Below, piece by piece: positions 18,384 through 27,294 of a DNA stretch of 64,000 bases. The stretch comes from Natronobacillus azotifigens (GTDB taxonomy: Bacteria > Bacillota > Bacilli > Bacillales > Amphibacillaceae): positions 1 to 64,000 of the forward strand of contig NZ_JAPRAT010000017.1 of assembly GCF_026805325.1 (NCBI RefSeq), read 5' to 3'. Under the pieces are notes generated by a model that worked only from the letters and a program-made list of their open reading frames with translations, ran no database searches and had not been told where the DNA came from. Both the position numbers and the translations under genes were made by a program. Position 1 is the stretch's first letter, and the number at the start of each line of letters is the position of its first letter.

Positions 18384-18630
18384 AGCATAGATTCCTCCTT
18401 AAATAGAAGCATGAGTAAGATGAACAAATAGAAAATTACTCCGGAACGATACGGAATGTGTAAGCAGAAGTATGAGTTCATTAGAAGTAATAACTTAGAG
18501 GGGAACAGGTTCTTAGAAGTTGAGTATATTTCCGGAGTAGAAAAGACTTGATTTATATTGCTATGCACACACTGACCATTTTTGTATTTGTCTTGGTTAG
18601 TTAGGTGCGCTAATTTTTCCTGACATTGAT

Positions 18631-18656
18631 GTAGTACCGTAACGCTTGTTACACTA
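18631..18656. promoter_or_regulatory. Inverted repeat upstream of the ABC ATPase
   Basis: GTAACgcttGTTAC sits inside outer arms GTAG..CTAC, about 250 bp upstream of the ATPase start. It could be an operator for a dimeric regulator, but none is encoded nearby. The rest of 18384-18807 shows no supported gene. Confidence 0.25.
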
Positions 18657-18807
18657 CTTTTAATATTCGGTGGTGGTGAATAAATGGACAACGGTATATA
18701 TAAGAGAGAAATTTCACCCTCTTTTTTCCATTTTATGTACTATACAATGATACAGAAAAAAATGGAAAAAACAATGGATTTGATCGAATATTTTTAATTA
18801 TTACATA

Positions 18808-18985
18808 AAGGGAAGCTGCAATCAGTGGGGTTTTTAGTTATTCCCCCACTGATTGTTAGCCTTAAAGGATGACCTAAAGGCCTTTGAACCCTTTGGGGTG
18901 CTAGCGTCCATTACTCCCACTTAAACAACTTGGGATTCTCCTTGTTTGGAAGTGGGAGTCTTACGGACGGTTGCTCCGGGATAAA
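18808..18985 (+). repeat. Dispersed structured element, copy D
   Basis: About 178 bp, one of the best kept copies. The left hairpin pairs CAATCAGTGGGG with CCCCACTGATTG. The middle block GACCTAAAGGCCTTTGAACC matches copy A. The right stem pairs ACTCCCACTT with AAGTGGGAGT, and the end is GGTTGCTCCGGGATAAA. Left flank is ACATAAAG. It lies in the gap between the ABC operon and the second chemoreceptor, only about 250 bp from copy E. Confidence 0.85.
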
Positions 18986-19236
18986 GGAATCACGGTAAGC
19001 TTGCGAACCGATGATGACTTATCGTAGATTGCTTCGTGAAGTTGCCTAGTTTTTGGCGCTCGAATCTAGACGTGGCTATATCCTATAAGGGGAATTTATC
19101 CACAACTAACGAATGTTTTAATTTCCTAAATAACAAAAAAGCCTTCCGCAAAAGCGAAAAGCTAGTTTCCTTGCCATACTCTATGATGAAAGCCTTATTG
19201 ATAACTCCGTTTAAACGTTTACCACCGTCATTTATA
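18986..19236. other. Spacer between repeat copies D and E
   Basis: 251 bp between two same-orientation copies. A stretch near 19130-19190 is rich in A and codes nothing convincing on either strand. I see no promoter, RNA gene or terminator that I can support. Confidence 0.5.
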
Positions 19237-19390
19237 GAGTGAAACTTCAATCAATGGGGGTTTTTAGGTATTACCCACTGATTGGCCTTTGAACCATTCG
19301 GGGTGCTAGCGTCCGTTACTCCCACTTAAACCACTTGCTTTTCTCGTTGTTTTGAAGTCGGAGTCTTACGGACGATTGCTCCGGGATAAA
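19237..19390 (+). repeat. Dispersed structured element, copy E
   Basis: About 154 bp. It is nearly identical to copies A and D but lacks about 24 nt just after the left hairpin, so TGATTG runs straight into GGCCTTTGAACC. The right stem is intact (GTCCGTTACTCCCACTT on the left arm, partner ending TTACGGACG). It ends 16 bp from the stop codon of the second chemoreceptor. Confidence 0.85.
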
Positions 19391-19406
19391 TCCTCACACC
19401 ATTTCA

Positions 19407-21161
19407 TCAACTCATCACATCATATTTCTCAATTAAGTTACTTAACTCTTGATTCAAGTGCGTAAGTTGTTCTGCAGATTCCGCAACATTTCCCATCACA
19501 CGAACTTGTTCATCAATCGAAGAGGTAATTTCTTCAACCGATGCTGCTGTTTCTTCTGACACACTAGAAGCACTCTCTATTGCCGCACTCATTTCTTTAT
19601 TATGATCTGTGATTGTATCAATCTCTTGCTTTACTAAGTTTAAGGAGCTAACAATGTCTTCAACAGAGAGGGATAGTTGACCAAACTTACTTCTCGTACT
19701 AATAACATCAGTGCTCAACTCTTCTGCTGTCTTCATCGTACCTTCTACTGTTTTCACTGTGCTAGCTGTTTCATTAACAATCGCAGAAACCACTGATTGT
19801 ACTTGATGGGTCGCGCCCTTAGATTGCTCAGCTAATTTTCTGATCTCCTCTGCAACAACGGAGAACCCTTTACCATGCTCACCAGCACGTGCTGCCTCTA
19901 TACTGGCGTTTAGTGCTAATAAATTCGTCTCTTCAGCAATATTCTCAATCGTATCCATCACTTTGGTAATTTCTTTCACTTTATCACTTAAATCCTTAAT
20001 CTCATTGCTAACTTGCTGAGAAGCAGTTAAAGACTCGGCATTAGAAGTTTGGAGCCTTTCAATAATTTCACTTCCTTCTGTCGAAAGTGTTGCCGTCTTG
20101 GTCGTCAACGTGCTCATCTTTTCATTTTGCGATGCCATTGCAGTGATTGCTTTTGTCAAAAGATCTACTCGTGAGTTAATATCTTCAAGATCATTTGCTT
20201 GCTCTTGTGTCCCTGTGGCAATTTCGGCAATTGCTTCGCCAACTTCTTGACTACTAGCAGATGTTTCTTCAGATATAGCTGATAAATCAGTTGCTGAATC
20301 AAGTAGATGTGTACTTGTTTTTTGAACATTAGTAACTAAAGTCTTTAATTCCACCGACATTTTATTAAACGCTGTTGCTAATTGTCCAATTTCATCGCTA
20401 GATTCTTTAAGGTTTGTTTGATAGATCTTACCTTCCGCGATGTTATTTGACACATCTGCTACATTTTTTAACAGCTTAATTTTAGAGCGTGTTAAGAAAT
20501 AAAACACCAATGTACTTAAAATGACCAATACAAATGTAGAAAGGAGAATAAAAGTAGATAGTGTGTTCAAGTCTTCATAAAATTCATCTTGAAAAACAAC
20601 CATACCGATCGTCCAATCCCATGGTTCAAAATGTTGCATGTAAGCAGTCTTGTCTCGATAAGAACCATCTTCCTGTAAATCTGCATAGATCACATATTGA
20701 TCTTCGATACCACTAGCTTGCCCAGCCGCCACCATCATGGCACGATTATTTCTCGTATGCTCATTGGGTGGTTCTTGGCCGACACGACTCGGGTGTATTT
20801 GTAACACATAATCTTGATCATAAGCTAATAAATAGCCATCTTGTTTATACGAAAATTGGGAGGATAAATAATCATAATTACCTTCTTCATTTACGGGACC
20901 ACCTAAAACTAGCCGTGCTTGTTCTTGTGCTTCCTCTAATGAAAATATTCCTAATTCCACATTTTCATTCAAAAGCTCAAGGGATGCTAAAGAGCCGTCT
21001 ACAATACTTTTCAAATCGCGTTCACCAGCTTCTAGCAATTGACTTCTTGCTATATAATAGCTTGTTGTTCCAACTAATGCTCCTGTAATGAGAATAATAA
21101 CAGTAACAAGTAACATCAACTTTGTTGAGATTGAATGAAACATATTACTAAATTTCGACAT
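19407..21161 (-). CDS. Methyl-accepting chemotaxis protein, sCache_2 type
   Basis: 584 aa from the ATG at 21161, which follows a GGAGG site; the frame is open 18 codons further but without a better site. Helix one ([20 protein letters not shown]), an extracellular sensor with the Cache_2 pattern ([20 protein letters not shown], then [10 protein letters not shown]), helix two ([20 protein letters not shown]), HAMP, and a signalling domain with tip [20 protein letters not shown]. It would signal to CheA from the cell pole. Cache_2 receptors sense small organic acids and similar ligands. The C-terminus ends normally, just before repeat copy E. Confidence 0.9.
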   Translation of the reverse strand: MSKFSNMFHSISTKLMLLVTVIILITGALVGTTSYYIARSQLLEAGERDLKSIVDGSLASLELLNENVELGIFSLEEAQEQARLVLGGPVNEEGNYDYLSSQFSYKQDGYLLAYDQDYVLQIHPSRVGQEPPNEHTRNNRAMMVAAGQASGIEDQYVIYADLQEDGSYRDKTAYMQHFEPWDWTIGMVVFQDEFYEDLNTLSTFILLSTFVLVILSTLVFYFLTRSKIKLLKNVADVSNNIAEGKIYQTNLKESSDEIGQLATAFNKMSVELKTLVTNVQKTSTHLLDSATDLSAISEETSASSQEVGEAIAEIATGTQEQANDLEDINSRVDLLTKAITAMASQNEKMSTLTTKTATLSTEGSEIIERLQTSNAESLTASQQVSNEIKDLSDKVKEITKVMDTIENIAEETNLLALNASIEAARAGEHGKGFSVVAEEIRKLAEQSKGATHQVQSVVSAIVNETASTVKTVEGTMKTAEELSTDVISTRSKFGQLSLSVEDIVSSLNLVKQEIDTITDHNKEMSAAIESASSVSEETAASVEEITSSIDEQVRVMGNVAESAEQLTHLNQELSNLIEKYDVMS

Positions 21162-21277
21162 CGTTTTTCCTCCTTTTAAGAAACCCTTTCTCTTTTTATC
21201 GACAAATTTAAACAAAATTCAATTCGTTTTCCCAATAAAAATCGACAATTATTTTCGGAGCTTTTTAAATAGGATAT

Positions 21278-21311
21278 AAAACCCCTGCTTCTTTTCGAAT
21301 GCAAGGGTTTT
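21278..21311 (-). terminator. Terminator upstream of the second chemoreceptor
   Basis: On the minus strand AAAACCC pairs with GGGTTTT across a 20-nt loop that can itself pair partly (TTGC/GCAG), followed by ATATCC. It lies between the broken GNAT gene and the chemoreceptor. Confidence 0.5.
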
Positions 21312-21372
21312 GTGCTGTGAATATAGGATCGTTTTGTTTAGTAATCGACTGTAAAAAATGCTTCAACATTTC

Positions 21373-21900
21373 CTATGAAAAATGTTTTACGTAACAAGCA
21401 CATTGATGGATTCTATTCGTTTTTTCGCTAAATTGTTCAATATCGTCCCCAACATAATGAGCAAAGCTATTTACTAAAAATAAATCGGGAACCTTCGTGT
21501 GCATAATCTCATTCATTTGATTTCCTTTAAAATAGACATGATAATACGTTTCCGTCTGTGAAGAGTTCATTTTTTCATACCAATTTCGAACCCACTGGTC
21601 ATCTCTTGTCCAGGCCTCGAAACGATTTAATTTGCGCTCTATCGCTCTTTTTTCCGCTTCTTTTAATAAGGCTTCTCCTATACCTCTTCTGTGATAGTCT
21701 GGGTGGATAGCAATATGAGAAATCATCCCCCCAAGTCCGCTTCCTTTAGAGCAAACGGTAGATTCCTCTTTTTCTTATTCAACATCAATTAGCCCAACAA
21801 TTTGACCATTCAACTCTGCCACAAGTTTGATTGCAGGATTTTCATAATGTTCCTTCTTGTTTAACACATTATCAAATATGCAGTCTATAGAAGGATTAAT
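21373..21900 (-). pseudogene. GNAT-family N-acetyltransferase with a nonsense codon
   Basis: The downstream part (21373-21726) encodes the acetyl-CoA-binding core, HIAIHPDYHRRGIGEALLKEA, followed by a C-terminal half with WTRDDQWVRNWYEKM. Upstream in the same frame, about 21778-21900, comes a typical beta-strand segment (NPAIKLVAELNGQIVGLIDVE), but it ends in TAA at about 21778-21780. The reading frame then continues to the core. A single stop codon therefore splits the gene, and the extreme N-terminus is not clearly recognisable. Confidence 0.65.
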
Positions 21901-22158
21901 TAATATTAATGATCCCAATACTGATATTTATAAAACTATATATAATGAAGGAATTAATCATTACAAAAACACTCATTAATACGAAAGACCACAAATGCTT
22001 TTAATTAATTTTTTCTAAAAGATCACTGTTTTCATAAAGTTTGTTGTTTTATAATAAAAATTATGATGTTTTAATTTGGAACAAGGTATTTTATGATTTA
22101 AGCAACTTCAGATAGATTCTATAGTAATTATGACTGTCGAAAAAAGGAGGAGTTGAAT

Positions 22159-22398
22159 ATGAATCTGTTATTGTTTATGGTTATTTTAATTTTTGTTATA
22201 CCTATCTGTATTTTACTTCACGAGGTAGGTCATGGGATAGGAGTAATATCTTTTTCAAAATCTGATGTACATATCTATTTAGGGGTAATAAATGAGAATA
22301 ATAAAGAAAACTTCAGGCTTGGAAGACTTCATTTTCACATTAAATGGGGTTTTGTAGGGTACGCCCATTGGGGTATGTTCTGTACTTATAGAGGATAA
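22159..22398 (+). CDS. Short HEVGH membrane protein, possibly a truncated metalloprotease
   Basis: 79 aa from the ATG at 22159, preceded by AAAAGGAGGAG. One strong hydrophobic helix (LLLFMVILIFVIPICILL) leads straight into HEVGHG, which fits the HExxH zinc motif of M50-like intramembrane proteases. The remainder, up to GFVGYAHWGMF, is far shorter than a complete M50 enzyme and lacks the second zinc ligand region. It ends 20 bp before the orphan T-box half, so it may be a 3'-truncated gene joined to foreign sequence by deletion. Confidence 0.45.
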   Translation: MNLLLFMVILIFVIPICILLHEVGHGIGVISFSKSDVHIYLGVINENNKENFRLGRLHFHIKWGFVGYAHWGMFCTYRG

Positions 22399-22418
22399 TT
22401 ATGTAAGTAATTAGTAAA

Positions 22419-22486
22419 TAAAGGTGGTAACACGAGTTAAACCTCGTCCTTAGACATTACGTTTGTCTCAGAGCGAGGTTTTTTAA
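22419..22486 (+). promoter_or_regulatory. Orphan 3' half of a T-box (antiterminator and terminator)
   Basis: AAAGGTGGTAACACGAG followed by CTCGTCCTT is the T-box antiterminator signature, in which GGTGG pairs with the tRNA acceptor end. The competing terminator is formed by ACCTCG (from 22441) with CGAGGT (to 22479), then TTTTTT. Stem I with the specifier loop is not present upstream, where a short reading frame lies instead. Nothing downstream on this strand is an aminoacyl-tRNA synthetase or amino-acid gene. It probably now works as a plain terminator. Confidence 0.7.
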
Positions 22487-22517
22487 TTTTTTTCCAGATA
22501 ATCTTAGGGGGTATAAT

Positions 22518-23105
22518 CTATTCTAATGTATTTAAATCAATGTTTATCTCGTCGCTTCGTTCATTTATAGCCTGGATTAACTCTGGCTCTGTCAATTCAT
22601 CTAAACCAGTATCATCCAAAGGACTAACCTGTCTGACAAAGATATCGTCTACCTTATTGTACCTTCCTTGGGGACCACCGGTGCCCCCTAATACTTCGCC
22701 GAACTCGGAATCCACCTCATTTAAAAAGATAATATAGGTTTCTCCCACTTCAAATAATGGATCGTCATCAAATAGGAAATTTGGGCTTCCAGATTGAATG
22801 AAATTTATCTCTTCACCATAATCAAGGTTATCATAAAAATAATGGTTAATGGTTGCTTCATACTCTGTGAACTCAATAAACATATCTTCATCATATTCAT
22901 GTTCTAAAACATCAACGATCTTAGTAACGGTGATATTTGCGATGATATCGGCTTCTTTAGCTGTTTGTTCAAGTGTGTATGTTGGTCGTGATGCATGCAT
23001 AATTCTTGGCTCTGGATTCTCATCAGTCGATGCATTTTCAGGATTGTTGCATCCAACGAGTAACAATCCAACTACAAGAAAAACTAATAAGCTTCTTTTT
23101 CGCAT
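22518..23105 (-). CDS. Hypothetical lipoprotein
   Basis: 195 aa. Signal peptide MRKRSLLVFLVVGLLLVGC with lipobox LVGC, then an acidic mature part. The middle (ADIIANITVTKIVDV, and GETYIIFLNEVDSEFGEVLGGTGG) looks like a small beta-rich fold. It starts 25 bp after the end of the matrixin gene, so the two form a pair. A decayed second copy of its C-terminal two thirds lies at 24121-24419. I do not recognise a named family. A role as inhibitor or partner of the protease is only a guess. Confidence 0.7.
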   Translation of the reverse strand: MRKRSLLVFLVVGLLLVGCNNPENASTDENPEPRIMHASRPTYTLEQTAKEADIIANITVTKIVDVLEHEYDEDMFIEFTEYEATINHYFYDNLDYGEEINFIQSGSPNFLFDDDPLFEVGETYIIFLNEVDSEFGEVLGGTGGPQGRYNKVDDIFVRQVSPLDDTGLDELTEPELIQAINERSDEINIDLNTLE

Positions 23106-23130
23106 AAATTAACCTCCTGATAAATTGTAT

Positions 23131-23706
23131 TTATTGTGAATTTATCCAGTCGACTGCATTGAGTTCATCATAACTAGGCGTTTTTATCCAATTCGTTGTT
23201 GGGTCGGGACGCATAATTTGATAGGGATCATCAAAGTGTCCTAGCCCAAGCACGTGTCCAAACTCATGTGTTGCTACTGCATGTTGATCAGTAATGCTTA
23301 AATTCTGCATAAAATAATCATTGTAGATTATTCGCCATACTGTAACATATTGTCCACTAGTTGCTAAACGTTGGTACACAGCATACCAAGGAGATAACGA
23401 GGAATGAGTTCCTCCAATTGTATTTTGAGTATTAGTTCCTTCACTTAAAAAGACTTCACTTACTCCATTATTCCAACGACTACTTGCGGTATTGGTAATA
23501 CTACGTTAATTTGTATTGTAATCATTTAGGGATGAGAGTTTTTCATATGGAATAACAAAACTTGCTCTTAACTCAGGACGATAACCCGAGTAAGTCCAAT
23601 TTCCAACTGGCGGGTTATTAATTGTGTATGACGATACTTCATTTGTTAGAATGAATAATAATACTAAAGATAGTATAGTTGTAAATAACTTCTTATTGAA
23701 TTTCAA
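23131..23706 (-). pseudogene. Secreted matrixin-type metalloprotease with an in-frame stop
   Basis: A 192-codon frame interrupted by one TAA at 23506-23508. The N-terminal 66 codons encode a signal peptide (FNKKLFTTILSLVLLFILTN) and the start of the mature chain (PPVGNWTYSGYRPELRASFV). After the stop the same frame continues without gap through SRWNNGVSEVFLSEGTN to the zinc motif HEFGHVLGLGH and the Met-turn-like QIMRP. The motif HExxHxxGxxH is that of M10/M57-type proteases. A single base change would restore a full secreted enzyme, so the loss is recent or is a sequencing error. Confidence 0.75.
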
Positions 23707-24120
23707 AACTGATAATCTCCCTTCTAATATTAAGATTTAACGATTTAAATAAATAATAGAAATCATTGATCGTGATATTATAAGTTATGATTAACAAGCT
23801 CTGGGTGATTTGTGGAAACAACGGAATCCATAGTGAGGTAGCATTCTCAATTTGCGTCAGTGGGGAATAGTCATTTCATAAAGTGTTTACTACTTTTTAT
23901 ACAGGAAATTAAATCAATTCCTTCTTGAAATTATGTTACACATTATACATTAGTTTTAAAAAACATCAGCACCATCGACTGAATTAGTGTATTTTTAACA
24001 AAACTAGTTATAGTTCGACAAACAACTCAACTAAAGACTCTTTTCTTAAAATCTAGCTATTAATTTGACTTGGAAAGCCAGCAAAAAAATGTGTTTACTG
24101 GCGTTTAGTTTTGCTATTCA
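23707..24120. other. AT-rich intergenic stretch
   Basis: 414 bp with no reading frame I can support. A weak hairpin GCCAG...CTGGC at about 24074-24099, close to the 3' end of the decayed lipoprotein copy, may have been its terminator. The remainder shows nothing recognisable. Confidence 0.4.
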
Positions 24121-24419
24121 AAAATATTCAAATAAATATTTAGCTCTTCGTTCCGTTCAGGATTAATTCCCCCTTCAGTCAACCGTCTTAGACCGGTATC
24201 TCCTGTAGGAGTTAGCTGTCTTAAAAAATACATCATCTGATTTATTATACCTTCCTAACAGGCCGCCGGTCATAACCGAATTTGTTCCAAGGTTGGGGTG
24301 TTCATGATTATCTAAAAAAATATAGGTTTCGCCGACTTTGAGAAGTGGATCATCACCAAATCTCCAATTTGGTTCGCCAGCTTGTAAAACGTTTATTTCT
24401 TAATCGTAACCCGCCTTAA
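24121..24419 (-). pseudogene. Decayed second copy of the lipoprotein gene
   Basis: Read on the minus strand, this stretch parallels 22518-22830: the run for GETYIFL, a WRFGDDPLLKVG-like segment, the GGL-GRYNK region, and a C-terminal ELN-rich end can be followed with several frame changes and stops. The nucleotide similarity is plain over most of the 300 bp. The upstream part is missing; the homology ends exactly where the integrase remnant begins near 24420, which marks a deletion or insertion junction. Confidence 0.7.
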
Positions 24420-25395
24420 TATAAAAAACTAACTAAAACATTTCCGACTAAGAAAGAAGCGAAACTTTGGGCTTTAGAAATGGAATTAGCGAAAGGGGAA
24501 GAAAAAGAACTTGCTCACAGAACAACGCCATTTGCAGAGTTCTTTGAGAATTGGATTTATCTTGTTAAGGTTAATGATGTCAAAGAAACGACATTTCAAA
24601 ATTACATTCGTACTTTAGGGTTTATTAGAAACTTATTTCAGGATATCCAATTAAAAGATTTAAATGATATTGTTGTTCAGAAGAAAATTGATGAATATGC
24701 AAAAACCCACTCTCTCAAGACAACACATGAAGTGCTGCTTAAAATTAAAACATCTTTACGCGATGCATATGCTCGTGGTTATATTGCAAACGACTTTGCA
24801 CCATTAGTAAAAACACGTGGTGTAAATCCACCAAAGCGAAACAGATCTTTATCTATTACGGATTTTAAAAGCTACGTAATTACGTTTTACAGCATCCAGA
24901 AGACGAATTAAACTTACTTGTATTACTTGCATTAGAAACAGGTATGCGACGTGGAGAACTACTAGCAATACGACCAGGGATCCTTTATGAATACGGAATG
25001 AAAGTTAGAAATTCCATCCGCCCTACTTCTGATGACACTTCGCTAAAGACACAAATTGCAAAATGTGATGTTTCTATTAACAAAGAAGTATATGAACTCA
25101 TTCGTAAAATTCCTGTTAAAGAGAATGGTTATATTTTCAACTTTGGAGGTTTTAAACAGTCGGAACAATTAGCGGAGAGTTATTGAAGAAATTAGATATT
25201 AAGAAAACAACGTTTCACGGTTTAAGAGATACCCACGCGTCATTTTTATTTGCTCAAGACATAGATATTACTTATGTATCGAAACGGTTAGGACATATTA
25301 ACATCCAAACCACACAAAATTATTATCTGGAATTAATGCCAGAAAAAAAACACCAGCAAGATGCTGATGCTTTAAATCTGTTAAATGCTTTATAA
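24420..25395 (+). pseudogene. Tyrosine recombinase (phage/ICE integrase), truncated and twice frameshifted
   Basis: The remnant opens in the middle of the arm-binding domain (LTKTFPTKKEAKLWALEMEL), then the core-binding domain (FAEFFENWIYLVKVND...), then after a frameshift near 24868 the catalytic domain with TGMRRGELLAIR (first catalytic Arg). A second frameshift near 25175 leads to FHGLRDTHASFLF, SKRLGHINIQTTQNYYLE with the nucleophilic Tyr. The start and much of the N-terminal DNA-binding domain are gone. It ends 68 bp from the rpsI stop, and two 9-bp direct repeats follow it. The 3' end of rpsI is a known target of integrative elements in Firmicutes, so this is probably the scar of one. 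Confidence 0.85.
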
Positions 25396-25408
25396 GATTA
25401 ACGTTAAT

Positions 25409-25427
25409 TTGCACCAACTTGCACCAA
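25409..25427. repeat. Tandem 9-bp direct repeats beside the integrase remnant
   Basis: TTGCACCAA occurs twice, ten bases apart, between the integrase stop and rpsI. Direct repeats in this place are typical of integrase arm-binding sites. No matching repeat of the rpsI 3' end was found elsewhere in the window. Confidence 0.4.
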
Positions 25428-25463
25428 AAAACCTTTGCAAACGTTGGTATATCAACAAACCTA

Positions 25464-25856
25464 TTAACGTTTTGAGAACTGAGGAGCTCTACGCGCGCCT
25501 TTAAGACCGTATTTTTTACGTTCCTTCATACGAGCGTCACGTGTTAAGAATCCAGCGCGTTTTAATACTGCGCGGTATTCTGGGTCTGCTTCTAATAAAG
25601 CACGTGCTACACCATGACGAATTGCACCAGCTTGTCCGGTGAATCCTCCACCATGTACGTTAACTAATACATCATAGCTACCTTCAGTTTCTGTTGCAGC
25701 TAATGGTTGTTTGATGATCGTACGTAGCGTTTCGTATGGGAAGTAGTCTTCCGCATCACGATTATTTACAGTAATACGTCCAGTTCCTGGTACTAAACGT
25801 ACACGAGCAGTTGAACTTTTACGGCGTCCGGTACCGTAGTATTGTACTTGTGCCAC
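25464..25856 (-). CDS. rpsI: 30S ribosomal protein S9
   Basis: 130 aa, full length. It begins [19 protein letters not shown] and ends with the conserved RAPQFSKR tail that reaches the P-site tRNA. It follows rplM by 20 bp, forming the usual rplM-rpsI pair under the L13 leader. The gene is intact even though an integrase remnant abuts its 3' end. Confidence 0.98.
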   Translation of the reverse strand: MAQVQYYGTGRRKSSTARVRLVPGTGRITVNNRDAEDYFPYETLRTIIKQPLAATETEGSYDVLVNVHGGGFTGQAGAIRHGVARALLEADPEYRAVLKRAGFLTRDARMKERKKYGLKGARRAPQFSKR

Positions 25857-25876
25857 TATTCGTTACCTCCTTTTAA

Positions 25877-26314
25877 TTATCCGCGAAGTTCGTAAACTTC
25901 TGGTTTTTGTGCTTGATGATTGTGTTCTGATCCTTTAAATACGTGCAATTTCTTGCCCATTTTACGACCAAGGCTACCTTTTGGAAGCATGCCTTTAATA
26001 GTAAGTTCTAACATTTTTTCTGAATGGTTTTCACGCATTTCACCAGCCGTACGTGCTTTAAGCCCGCCTGGGTGGTTGGAGTGACGGTAATACATTTTAT
26101 CGTTCAATTTATTACCTGTTAATTCGATTTTTTCCGCATTAATAATAATTACATGATCACCAGTGTCTACATGCGGTGTATACGTTGGTTTATGCTTGCC
26201 ACGAAGGATGGAAGCTACTTCACTTGCTAAACGTCCAAGTGTTTGGCCTTCTGCATCAACTACAAGCCATTTGCGTTCAATGTTCGTTTCATTTGCCATG
26301 AAAGTTGTGCGCAT
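25877..26314 (-). CDS. rplM: 50S ribosomal protein L13
   Basis: 145 aa. Typical L13 pattern: [16 protein letters not shown] at the start, [20 protein letters not shown], and [13 protein letters not shown] at the end. A good GGAGG site precedes the ATG. The upstream leader probably binds L13 and represses the pair. Confidence 0.98.
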   Translation of the reverse strand: MRTTFMANETNIERKWLVVDAEGQTLGRLASEVASILRGKHKPTYTPHVDTGDHVIIINAEKIELTGNKLNDKMYYRHSNHPGGLKARTAGEMRENHSEKMLELTIKGMLPKGSLGRKMGKKLHVFKGSEHNHQAQKPEVYELRG

Positions 26315-26324
26315 GGTTCTTACC

Positions 26325-26446
26325 TCCTGTATATAAAATTCATCTTGTCTTGTTCATTTCCAAATACTATGAGTCGTTTGGTTTGATCTTATATTCTACA
26401 CAATTAACTTTCCGGGGCTAATCGTGGTATAGAAATAAAATGCCAT
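26325..26446 (-). promoter_or_regulatory. L13 leader (autoregulatory mRNA element)
   Basis: The stretch between the promoter and the rplM ribosome-binding site holds blocks that recall the Firmicute L13 leader: ATAAGATCAAACC, ACTCATAGTATTTGGAAATG and ACAAGACAAGATGAATTT just before AGGAGG. It is expected to bind L13 and limit rplM-rpsI expression. Assignment is from memory of the consensus and was not computed. Confidence 0.55.
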
Positions 26447-26451
26447 AAACC

Positions 26452-26480
26452 ATCATATAATAACTACAGTCTAATGTCAA
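26452..26480 (-). promoter_or_regulatory. Promoter of rplM-rpsI
   Basis: On the minus strand consensus TTGACA (26475-26480) and TATGAT (26452-26457) are separated by 17 nt, about 140 nt upstream of rplM and 50 nt downstream of truA. Confidence 0.75.
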
Positions 26481-26527
26481 CAGCTGTTCACCCGGTTACG
26501 TTGTTTTTTATGAAAAAAATCAACGAT

Positions 26528-27280
26528 TTAGTGAAAATCAGACTGATAGTGTACTTTACTTAAGTATAAACCTTGAGGTGGCACGGTTTTACCCGCTTCC
26601 GCCCTTTGTTTACTATCTATAATCCTCTTCAACTTTTCAGCAGGATAACGACCTGTTCCGATCTCAAGTATAGTACCAACAATAATCCGTACCATATTAT
26701 ATAAAAAACCGTTGCCAGTGAACGTAAAAACGATCTTTCCTTCTTCCTTTTCGCATGATGCATGATAGATTTCTCGTACTTTACTTCCCTTGACCCCTGC
26801 CTTCGCTGCACAAAAGGCAGAAAAATCATGTTCTCCGATGAGATACTCGCAAGCCTTCTGCATTGCTTCGATGTCTAGTTTCCCTCTCACGTGATAATTG
26901 TAATTCCGCTGAAAAGGATCATGTTCCCGCTGATTGAACACCAAATAACGATATGTTTTTGCGGTTACATCATAACGAGCATGAAAATCATCTGCCACTT
27001 GCTTCACTTCTTTAACCAAAATATCATCTGGCAATAAAGCATTCAAGGCTCGCTTCCAGTTCTCAATCGGTATCGTTAACGTTGTATCAAAGTGAAACGT
27101 TTGGCCTACAGCGTGTACCCTCGCATCGGTTCGACCTGATGCTGTAATCAGAACAGACTTTCCTTTATGGATCATCTTCAATGCTTGTTCGATCGTCGAT
27201 TGGATCGTTACTTTATTCGGTTGGACTTGATAACCAGCATAGTTTGTCCCGTCATAGCTGATCACGCATAAGTAGCGCAT
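26528..27280 (-). CDS. truA: tRNA pseudouridine(38-40) synthase
   Basis: 250 aa. The catalytic aspartate lies in SGRTDARVHAVGQ (about residues 50-62), and the family segments TAKTYRYLVF and FLYNMVRIIVGTI are present. TruA isomerises uridines at positions 38-40 of the tRNA anticodon stem. It begins 14 bp after ecfT in the conserved ecf-truA order of Bacilli. Confidence 0.96.
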   Translation of the reverse strand: MRYLCVISYDGTNYAGYQVQPNKVTIQSTIEQALKMIHKGKSVLITASGRTDARVHAVGQTFHFDTTLTIPIENWKRALNALLPDDILVKEVKQVADDFHARYDVTAKTYRYLVFNQREHDPFQRNYNYHVRGKLDIEAMQKACEYLIGEHDFSAFCAAKAGVKGSKVREIYHASCEKEEGKIVFTFTGNGFLYNMVRIIVGTILEIGTGRYPAEKLKRIIDSKQRAEAGKTVPPQGLYLSKVHYQSDFH

Positions 27281-27294
27281 AGCTCCTTACCCCT

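Noticed and set aside
8361-19390. CRISPR array as explanation for the repeated blocks
   Set aside because: Copies are 155-180 bp long, kilobases apart and diverged, with no short regular spacers and no cas genes.
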